Positions 1 through 10,700 of a DNA stretch of 64,000 nucleotides are shown piece by piece. Source of the stretch: Glandiceps talaboti (taxonomy: Eukaryota > Hemichordata > Enteropneusta > Spengelidae); contig NC_135569.1 of assembly GCF_964340395.1 (NCBI RefSeq), positions 739,001 to 803,000 on the forward strand, written 5' to 3'. A model generated the notes under the pieces. That model searched no databases. It was not told the origin of the DNA and saw only the letters and a program-made list of their open reading frames with translations. The position numbers were made by a program, and so were the translations under genes. Each line of letters starts with the position of its first letter. The first letter of the stretch is position 1.

Positions 1-174
1 CCATGGTTATGCATAATAACTTTGACATCTTTTTTGAAGGTAAATGGAATAAGCCTGTGATGTGATATTGTTATATTTCATTCTTCAAGTCTCTGAGGGA
101 AGAAAAAAACAGTTTGTAGTTGAAAACATGAAAAATACAAGAAATACAGTAATGATGGATAAATTGTCAAAATC
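1..174 (-). other. Possible 3' untranslated region
   Basis: This follows the probable stop codon. It is AT-rich without an open frame. No AATAAA or ATTAAA is seen on the minus strand. A weak variant, AATATA, lies at 77-72. The true polyadenylation site may be beyond the left edge. Confidence 0.25.
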
Positions 175-240
175 TTAGATCTTTTCACTTTGTTCTTTAA
201 CCAAAGTAACAACAAAATACCTCTCTTTCCGTGGTGCAGA
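175..240 (-). CDS. Mucin exon: probable last coding exon, tail end
   Basis: The minus strand has a good acceptor: a branch-point-like gctaac, a pyrimidine-leaning tract and aacacag before 240. Phase 0 continues the tail as SAPRKERYFVVTLVKEQSEKI and ends at TAA (175-177). The length is 21 residues plus stop. A Yxx-hydrophobic motif (YFVV) follows a basic patch. It fits in phase and position, but the exon is short and contains no domain, so this C-terminus is only moderately supported. Alternatives are read-through of the previous exon to 339 or further exons beyond the left edge. Confidence 0.45.
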   Translation of the reverse strand, partial: SAPRKERYFVVTLVKEQSEKI

Positions 241-3200
241 CTGTGTTGTTAAAAGTTAGCAATGACAGGAAAGAATTCAACATAGAGTCTATATTAGGCC
301 AGGTGAAACAAATGTTATGGACTTGTGTCTAATAAGGCCTAGAAAGAAAATTGTTTTGGTTCCACCTTTCCTGTCACCTTTGTAGACACCTTTCCTAAAA
401 AGTGAACAATTTGTTGTTGAGGGCACTTCAAATTGCTGTCGCTTAGCAACAGAAATGTGTTAAGCAAATAATGATGAATCTTGAGTGTATAACTTACTTC
501 TCCAATGTCTGGAGTTGATGGATAATGGTTGATATCAACATGTGGTCTTTGGATTCTAAATCTTTCACTATCAAACTCATTAAGTTGGTAGTCCCATCGG
601 AACTGGAAATTATCATCAGATGTTTTACCATATGCAAAATTATCACGATACATCTCAATGTCTTCCACCTCGGCCCTGTCCCAAGCCAGTGAATCTACAT
701 CCGGGAAATTTCCAATACTCTCGCTGTCACTGTACTCATCTGCATAATCAAAATCTCTATACCATATTTGGTCATCGGTATGGTAATCATCATAAACATA
801 TTCAACTTTCCTGCTAACGAAAGTAAGAAATACACACAAATTAATATTGTAAATTGTTGTCTCAGTTTCATTATTCTAAACATTCATAATTCATCATAAA
901 TGTTTGGTATTTCAGACTTCAACGTGCATAGTTTTGTCGTCAGAAAAGTTTACAAACCACTTCCAGTACATATAATAATATAAAAAGACTTTAAAAACAT
1001 CTCTTTATATTTCTATTGGTCATCGTCAACATTTTAAAGATAAAGTGCCTGCACAACAGAAAGTGAAAATGAAAATCAGCAAGTGTAAACGAATTAATAA
1101 AAAGACAAATAACTAGTCAATAAATAGTAGAAAGGTAGTATATTTATATTTAGATATTCAGGTGTGATCCCACTTGGGGCTTGAAAGTATCAAGTGATCT
1201 AGTCTTTAAGGTACGCTGCGATGGGGCGCCCTCACACGTCAATCAACCCATGGCGCATGCCGTTGAGGGCGGAGCGACGCGACATACTTAGTCCACTTAC
1301 ACTGTCGGGGCCAGCATAGTCTACAAGTGATCCTACAGCTAGTTACAATATCTGTTGGTAGATTATTCCAAGTTGTGATGGTTGGAAAATGAATATTTTC
1401 TGTAGTCTGTTTTAAATGGTAATATTTGATAGCTTTTACTGTGTATGTGTCTGGTAATCTAACATCTCGTGCGTGCGTGCGTGCGTGCGTGCGCCACGTG
1501 CCTGCGTGCTATCAGTGCCTGTATTTTTTATGCAATTCGTAACAAAAATCCCTGTAAGGTTGTGTGAGATGTAAAACATTGACACTCTGTAGTCTTTCTT
1601 GTTTGGTAGTATGTGACTATAGCTAACTTACTCTTTACGTCGTCTTCTTCGAGCTATACAGGCAACACAGCAACAACAGCATAACAGTAATGCGATAACA
1701 ATGCCAACAACCATCGCAGTTACCCATACCCACGTTAGATCATCAACTAAATAGAAACAAATTGGTATCGGGAAATAATTCAAATTATTGTAATATGAAG
1801 AAGTATACATTTAGCATTGAAATTTAAAAAAAACATCCAAGGTTTGAAACCAGTCTAAGATTTAAAAAGTTTTTGTATTGTGAATATAACTAAATCGTGA
1901 TTTGACGACGGACGCGAAATGTCATAAAGTTATTCAAACGTTACGACGGAGGAGGCTTAGGAGGCAATCGTTAAAGCCCTCGAAATTATAAAGATTGGTG
2001 AATGGTTTAATTTCAGGCCACCACACCTGCAAAAATACCACACCACAAAGGACGGTACGTCCATATATCATCATTTGCATTAAGTGCGCGTGTGCCCCCC
2101 CCCCCCTTCCCGGTGGTGATAAGGTTTTTTACTGCTACTCTAGTCATTTCCGTTTTGTCTCTGTACGATGAAAGTTTGCTATAAAACGTTACTTTGCTAT
2201 TGTGTAATATATGAGTGCATTTTTCTGGTAGACCTTATCAGAGGAATAAGAAAGTTATAAGTTGTAAACTCGGAGTTTGTATGGAATATGTTCAATTATA
2301 TAATTATAATATATGTTGCTCAACTCAGCTGTTTAAGTTTTGCAGGTTGAGGGCGCTCGCACATGGATTTTGAAATGTGCGTTTTTGGCCGACGCGTGTT
2401 GGAAGAAATATCCCACATTATTGCGTGACTACAGACGAGTTAACACCGATAACAGAGGTATATACATATTTTAGACCTTTGTGAAACACATTTAGCTAAT
2501 TTGAATGTAAATTATCGAGTTTTGAATCTATTTTTGTCGCAAATTTATCGTTGATGTTGTCGTCACGTCACGGCAGCAGATGTGAATTTTACCATCTGTA
2601 TTTCACGATGGTAAAATTCACATCTGCTGCCGTGACGTGACGACAACATCAACGATAAATTTGCGACAAAAATCGTGAAATACAGAATATTTAAGGACTT
2701 TGCGTTTGACATTAGACTTTACAAGATATATTATAAATGTTATGAGTACATACTATGTGTTTGAATACAATTACTGGTCTAAAACTCCTATAAGTATGCA
2801 CAAATCAGAACCAGTGTGAAAGTATTACGAGTTTATTTCTCATGGCTGTAAATAGGTGGCGCTATTCATCTAAGTTACTACTAGTCTCTGGTCTCTCGTT
2901 CTCTCGTCTCGAGATTTTAAAGCATTGTATTTTGTATGTACGAGTGTTATTTTATATATTGTTATTTTAAGTTTACGTGATTACATGATTAAAAGCGTTC
3001 ATGTTTGATAAGTGTACAGTAACTAAATAAAGGTTCAAGTTGTTACTGTTGAACTGAGGTTTTGTCAGTTATATGCTACACTAGTTTGGTTGTTGGTTTC
3101 CCTGCCTGGTCTTGGCTGATTTTTAGCACAACTGAACTGATAATGTTTAGTAGTGCTAGAAGCATGGTGGTGGTGGTGGTGTGTGTGTGTGTGTGTGTGT

Positions 3201-4677
3201 GTGTGTGGACGATTTAAACTCAAAAACCACTCGACCAATTGCCTTGGTATTTGGTGGGGGCATTACTTTTGGTATATCATTGGGAAATTGTTCCAAGCAA
3301 AATGATCGTATCACAAGAGTGTGATTGGGGCCAAAAAGTATAATTTTTAGTCAAAAAACTTAAACTGAAAAACTACTGGGCGGATTGGTCTGAAATTTGG
3401 TGGAAACGTTCTTAGAAGTGTGTAAGATTTTATGATTCCATCAGTAATATGGACATTAGGGCTAAAAGTGTGTCTTTTTGGTCACAAATCTTAATTCCAA
3501 AACTACTGAGCAGATTGGACTGAAATTTAATGGGGATGCGTCTTGGGGTGTATAGATGAAGAAATATTATTTAAAAATTATATAATGATCTAGTCAGTGA
3601 TAGGTGTAAAAATGTGAATTTTGATCAAAAAAATCTAAAAAAGTACTTGGTCAATGAGACTGGAGCTTGGTAAGATGTTTCAAGAAGTGTTATTCTACAG
3701 ATTTTGTTCAATTATTTTGACATAATTGGTCCAAGCAACCATGACCATGCCCTTAGCAACAACCAAATGGCAGTATATTTTGCTAAAATAACACGTACTT
3801 GAACACCACTGGTAGGTATGCGAGTATACATTAAAAAAGTATGCAAATATCCCTAACGACCACATCCATAGCAATGGCCAAATGATGGTGTATTTCACAA
3901 AGATAACTGGGATTCTTAAAGGGTGAACTTTCAAAAAGTGTATGCAAATATGGCAAGCAACAAGACCATGCCCATAGCAACAGCCAAATGATCAAATATA
4001 TCGCAAAAATAACAACAGGGATTAATAGACCAGCGAATAAACATTAAAAAAATGTATGCAAATATGCCTAGGAACAAGACCATGCCCATAACAACACCCA
4101 TATGATGATGTATATTCAAAGATAACGGAATTCATAGACAAGTGAACAAAAATTCAAAAAACGTATGCCAATATGTCTAGCAACATTACCACCCATAGCA
4201 ACAGCCAAATGATCATGTATATTGCAAAGACAACAACAGGGCTGGCTGGATAGGCAACTGGATAATCATTCAACAAACGAACACCTTTCCCTAGCATGGA
4301 TCAGCATGTTGGATAAACATTTATAAAAACTGTACAGTTGGGCTAAAATGCCATTCACGCTATTATTTTTTCTTGTCGACAAAACCATTTCATTAAGTCT
4401 TAGCCCCCATTGGATGTAGTTGATATTGTACTGTACCTTGCCTTACTGCTGGTATTTTTGTAGCTGTGATTTCAACAGTGCAATTTGGCCCAGTCAATCC
4501 TACAGGACATCTGAAAGAAAGGAAATGATTGATTAGACATTTATACAAAAGGGTTGAGTTAGAGAGAGATAGATAGAGAGACAGAGACAGACAGACAGAG
4601 GGGAGAGAGACAGACAGACAGACAGACAAACAGAGAGACAGACAGACAGAGGGGAGGGGAGAGAGTCAGACAGACGG

Positions 4678-4746
<69 letters not shown>

Positions 4747-7700
4747 AATGACTTACTGGCATTTCAAGAATGGGTCCGTCTGTGGGTTAGTCATATTGAT
4801 ACACTCGGCTCCATCAGAACAGTAGTTGTGATTATCATTACAGATAGCAATGCAGTATTCGTTGATGTACGATTTGCACTTCATTCTCTTGGGACACCGT
4901 GTAAAGTAACAGGGATCTCGATACAGCATTTCGGAATCTGTAAAAAAAGACCGGTTGGTGAACTCCAGAAAAAAATGTTGTTACTGATAGGACGTCAACC
5001 CTCTCCTGGGATCAAGCCCTCACAAAGACACATTGTTGTAATCAAAGGTATAGTGTTACTTTATTTTCCATTTCCACGGTTTGCCATATTACCCTATTTA
5101 TGTAGAATACTACATGTAAACGTCCAAAAGCAGATTATCATCACATGTAAATACTGAAGCTGGTAGTATCTTAGTAATAATGGGTATGTCGAACAATTGA
5201 CATGACTTCCAGGGTTTGTAAGTACTGTTTTAAAAGTTGTACTGTATGATACTTCCCTAATATTCAAGGATAAACGGTTCTCAGGGTTTGTAAGTACTGT
5301 TTTAAAGTTGTACTGTATGATACTTCCCTAATATTCAAGGGTAAACGGTTCTCAGGGTTTGTAAGTACTGTTTTAAAGTTGTACTGTATGATACTTTCCT
5401 AATATTCAAGGGTAAACGGTTCTCAGGGTTTGTAAGTACTGTTTTAAAGTTGTACTGTATGATACTTCCCTAATATTCAAGGGTAAACGGTTCTCAGGGT
5501 TTGTAAGTACTGTTTTAAAGTTGTACTGTATGATACTTCCCTAATATTCAAGGGTAAACGGTTCTCAGGGTTTGTAAGTACTGTTTTAAAAGTTGTACTG
5601 TATGATACTTCCCTAATGTTCAAGGGTAAACGGTTCTCAGGGTTTGTAAGTACTGTTAAAAAACTGTACTGTATGATACTTCCCTAATATTCAAGGGTAA
5701 ACAGTTCTCAGGGTTTGTAAGTACTGTTTTAAAAGTTGTACTGTATGATACTTCCCTAATATTCAAGGGTAAACAGTTCTCAGGGTTTGTAAGTACTGTT
5801 TTAAAAGTTGTACTGTATGATACTTCCCTAATGTTCAAGGGTAAACGGTTCTCAGAGTTTGTAAGTACTGTTAAAAAACTGTACTGTATGGTACTTCCCT
5901 AATGTTCAAGGGTAAACAGTTCTCAGGGTTTGTAAGTACTGTTTTAAAAGTTGTACTGTATGATACTTCCCTAATGTTCAAGGGTAAACAGTTCTCAGGG
6001 TTTGTAAGTACTGTTTTAAAAGTTGTACTGTATGATACTTCCCTAATGTTCAAGGGTAAACAGTTCTCAGGGTTTGTAAGTACTGTTTTAAAAGTTGAAC
6101 TGTATGATACTTCCCTAATGTTCAAGGGTAAATGGTTCTCAGGGTTTGTAAGTACTGTTTTAAAAGTTGAACTGTATGATACTTCCCTAATGTTCAAGGG
6201 TAAACAGTTCTCAGGGTTTGTAAGTACTGTTTTAAAAGTTGAACTGTATGATACTTCCCTAATGTTCAAGGGTAAACAGTTCTCAGGGTTTGTAAGTACT
6301 GTTTTAAAAGTTGTACTGTATGATACTTCCCTAATGTTCAAGGGTAAACAGTTCTCAGGGTTTGTAAGTACTGTTTTAAAAGTTGAACTGTATGATACTT
6401 CCCTAATGTTCAAGGGTAAACAGTTCTCAGGGTTTGTATTACTGTTTTAAAAGTTGAACTGTATGATACTTCCCTAATGTTCAAGGGTAAACAGTTCTCA
6501 GGGTTTGTATTACTGTTTTAAAAGTTGAACTGTATGATACTTCCCTAATGTTCAAGGGTAAACAGTTCTCAGGGTTTGTAAGTACTGTTTTAAAGTTGTA
6601 CTGTATGATACTTCCCTAATATTCAAGGGTAAATGGTTCTCAGGGTTTGTATTACTGTTTTAAAAGTTGAACTGTATGATACTTCCCTAATATTCAAGGG
6701 TAAACAGTTCTCAGGGTTTGTATTACTGTTTTAAAAGTTGAACTGTATGATACTTCCCTAATGTTCAAGGGTAAACGGTTCTCAGGGTTTGTATTACTGT
6801 TAAAAAACTGTACTGTATGATACTTCCCTAATGTTCAAGGGTAAACGGTTCTCAGGGTTTGTAAGTACTGTTTTAAAAGTTGTACTGTATGATACTTCCC
6901 TAATATTCAAGGGTAAACGGTTCTCAGGGTTTGTAAGTACTGTTAAAAAACTGTACTGTATGATACTTCCCTAATATTCAAGGGTAAACGGTTCTCAGGG
7001 TTTGTATTACTGTTAAAAAACTGTACTGTATGATACTTCCCTAATGTTCAAGGGTAAACGGTTCTCAGGGTTTGTAAGTACTGTTTTAAAAGTTGTACTG
7101 TATGATACTTCCCTAATGTTCAAGGGTAAACAGTTCTATTCAAGGTATTGTTCTTGGAATGAAAGAATACATGTATGAATTTAATGTTGATAGAAAGTGT
7201 TGATAACATTTCATATCAGGAGTTGTTCTAGGGAGGATGTTACTGGTGATGGTAGGATATGATTGTTGACTGCTACTGTTTGGTTTGAATTGTTGTACAT
7301 TAACTGTCAATCTGGCTGCAGTTCTGCTTTCTTCAAATGATTTCCATTCTAGTTGACAATGTATACTTTGGATACTAGTAGTTGTAGTCATTCAGGACAA
7401 ATCTGGTTGTTCTTCATTGAATCTTTCCTTGCTTCACTTTCCAGACTTTGTTGCGTTGCATTGCAGTCATTCAAAAAGTAAATGCGTCAGACCTCAACTT
7501 GCATTCCATTGCACATTGCAGTCATTCAAAAAGTAAATGTGTCAGACCTCAACTTGCATTCCATGGCACATTGCAGTCATTCAAAAAGTAAATGTGTCAG
7601 ACCTCAACTTGCATTCCATGGCACACTAACTGCAGTCATTCAAAAAGAAAATGTGATTATATCAGACTGCTACTTACATTTCTGGTGGCTGAGGGCTGCT

Positions 7701-10700
7701 AACATTTCCTTGACAGTAAAGTTACCAAGCTGCTCCTCTTGAACAATGGTTCGATAGATATCATCTACAGCTAGTTTCTCATCTGTGGTTGAAGCTGTGT
7801 CATTGAACACTAAGTCTACAACTGCTATAACACTACCATGTCTGTAAGTTTGGAATAACATGACACAAATCATTGACAGATTTAAGATCAAGTTCTAAAG
7901 TTAAAGTTAAGCGATTTACCAGTACACATGTTGGAGTGAAAAATGTATTTGTTTGTTGATGAATGGTACAATATTATATCATGATTACTCTGTGAGCTCA
8001 GCTATGCTCACCAAATTCAATTTGCCATATTTGCATAATGCCTGCATTCACTTGGAGAAATAATCTTTTGTAAATCATATTAAGTTCTGTTCAGAAACAA
8101 AGCTTTGAGTTTCCCAAGTTAATGTGTAGGTTTTGGTAGAATGGGACCACAAGATGTGTGTACATAAATTGGATGGCTGCTGCATTGTTTATCATGGTCT
8201 TTTTTTAACAAACAAAACAAAACAAAACAACACAAAACAAAACAAAACAACACAACACAACACAACACAACACAACACAACACAACACAACACAACACAA
8301 CACAACACTATGTAATGCAATACATTATAATTATATACACATATCCACCACCATTCTTGCGACACTTGTAATCCAGCCTTCAGTTTACTAAGATAGACGC
8401 AAACTAAATCTGTTGTTCTTCAATGTGGTAGATTACACAAGTCGGTGATAGTGGTTCCTCTGTTGTGTGATTCTAATCACCCTGTGATCAACGTAGTGTG
8501 ATCATTGGAAGTCCCAAAACAGCACTGCATGCTCATGGAACTCTAAATAAACTAGTTTTCAGAGGTGCCTCCCTACTGCAACTATTATTAAACCAATGTC
8601 CATTCAGTAGCTTATTACTTTTGTATCAATATGTTGCGAGGATAGTTTTAATTTGGAAAACTAAAGGCTCAACTACCAGGGTAATAATTGTCATCAAATA
8701 CTCACTTGAATCCTCGAACGATACTGCCAATATAATAGATGTAGGAGAAAAGCATGGCATCTATCTGTGAAAAATAATGATGACAGTGTGTCACATGTTA
8801 TAAAGTGGGTGGGCAGATGAATTGATGGATAGCTGGGTGGGTGGTGGGCGGTCAGGCAGGAGAATGGATGGATGAATAGGCAGGTGGATGGATTGGTGGG
8901 TGGGTGGGTGGACATGTGAATGGATGGGCAGGTGAATGGATGGGATGATGGATGGGTTGGTGGCCGGGTGAATGGGTGGGTTAGCTGATATATGGAAGAG
9001 TGAATATACTTACTGTTGTTTCAATCTGGCTGGAAAATATAATGTACTTCTGTGAGCTTGCATCTTTGTATTCATCAGTCCATACGTAGTTGACAATTCT
9101 TATTTCAAGACGACTTGATATGCGAATTTCTTGAAAGAAAATACAACAGAAGATGGAGAATCTTCATCAAAACTCGCACACAATTACACATAGCTATGCA
9201 TCAATAATGCATGGAATATTTTGTTCTGATATTGAAAGACCTGCAAATATGTTTTGGTATTTGTCAACAAATGTATTATATTTGCTTATTATATCATTTT
9301 TATGACTGCAATGTGATGGCTGACGTGGCATTGTCTTTACTGGACTCGGAATACTGATATCTCACAGTATACACAATATAGTAAATACTACCAAACCAGA
9401 GTGACTTTAGAGATTGAGATGGCATGATGTTTTTGTACATCTAATTCAATGTCTTTTGTTACATTTACACAAACAAAATGTCCCAAGGAAATTCCAGTCT
9501 GACTGTGATTTCTGAGGACATATTTTAAGAGATAATGTTGGATAATACAGGGCAGTTGATAAAATAACAGGAAATTGCATAGAGATGTATTAATAGTATA
9601 CCTGTCTGGCAGTATTTGCCCCTGTAATATCGTGGGCAGTTACAAAGAAAACGACCTGCTTTATCATCAAGATAGCAACTGCCACCGTTCTTGCATAGCT
9701 CCATTTGACAAGGATTATCTGTTGGGTAGATTTGAAGAAAATTGATTTTTATCTCAATTTGTATTTTTGTTAATTTTCATATTTGACAGTTTTGTAGCTA
9801 AAATGGGTACTGTTTAGGAAACATTTCCAACATACATGGTACAACTCAAACAACAACAACAACAACAATAACAACAACAACAACAACATGATATGCAAAT
9901 TTGTTATCAAGATGAATTACCGCAGAGAGAGTACATGTATATTGAAGGCATCTTGACTTTTAATTAGAGAGGATTTGATCTGATTACTCCCTTCATTTCA
10001 GCCACAAGAGACAATCAGATGTATCCTAGTATTTAATTGTATGGGAGTTTTGACTATCTTCCATCATGACAAACATTTCTCATGCAGTGTTTTTTTTTTT
10101 ACTTCAATGAAGTTATACAGACAGCGAGAGGAGGTGCAAATTCTAATTTGAGATTTTTAAGTTACCCACATTAGATGATGTCAATGGTGTCTCTTTGTGA
10201 TTTGAACCAACTCAAAACAGAACTGCATCATGTAAACATGATTAAATGGACATTATGAATGTCTCAGTTGACACGAGTTGCCAATCACAAAGGATGGCAA
10301 CCACAAAAGGATATAGATATATCAGTGGTTTGCATAAATGACGGGTAAGAAACTGCAAATCGCAATGATAATCAAAATCCCTACACAGCTAGGCTCATAG
10401 GATGGCAATAACAAAGGGACATAGATGTATCTGTGGTAGGTTACTAGGTTGGATGTCGGTGCAGGAAATTGTAATCTAATTTTAGGTTTGCATAAATGAT
10501 GGGTAAGAAAACTGCAAGTTGCAATAACGGTCAAAATCCCCAAACAGCTAGGCTAATTCTGATGGTTTTTCGTATATAAATGTGAATAAAGGATTTGAAT
10601 AGAGCTCACATTATATGTATGATTTCCAAATAAACATTCAAACATATATGAAATATATTGTAAATTATTAAATACTCATGTATCTCATAAAGGCATGAAA

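Larger units (their letters stand above)
1747..4436 (-). other. Intron between EGF 3/stalk and transmembrane exons
   Basis: A 2,690-bp intron. It holds a 12-C run (2,095-2,106), a perfect-arm hairpin (2,531-2,685), a TGG/TG microsatellite (3,164-3,206) and two families of old degenerate tandem repeats (3,215-3,690 and 3,725-4,260). No further exon with matching phases was found, and none is needed to keep the frame. Confidence 0.72.

Noticed and set aside
3695-4119. Minus-strand open frames over the degenerate repeats (about 60-80 codons)
   Set aside because: The repeats differ in length and substitutions in all codon positions. The hydrophobic translations reflect AT-rich sequence.
4441-4446. 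gtaagg donor for the EGF 3/stalk exon
   Set aside because: It ends in phase 0, whereas the transmembrane exon needs phase 1. The next donor, gtacag at 4,436-4,431, gives the right phase.
4828-5157. Plus-strand open frame of 109 codons
   Set aside because: It overlaps the antisense of the Cys-rich exon and intron sequence. There is no recognisable domain or splice support.
5871-6450. Open frames of about 180 codons on both strands in the 72-bp minisatellite
   Set aside because: They are open only because full units are 72 bp. Neighbouring 70/71-bp units break the frame, and the region is inside an intron with matching splice phases on each side.
5209-7136. CRISPR-like array
   Set aside because: There are no unique spacers. 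The whole 72-bp unit is repeated, and the context is an animal gene intron.
8133-8315. Plus-strand open frame ending in a Thr/Gln/Asn run
   Set aside because: Half of it is the AACAC microsatellite. It is intronic with no coding signal.
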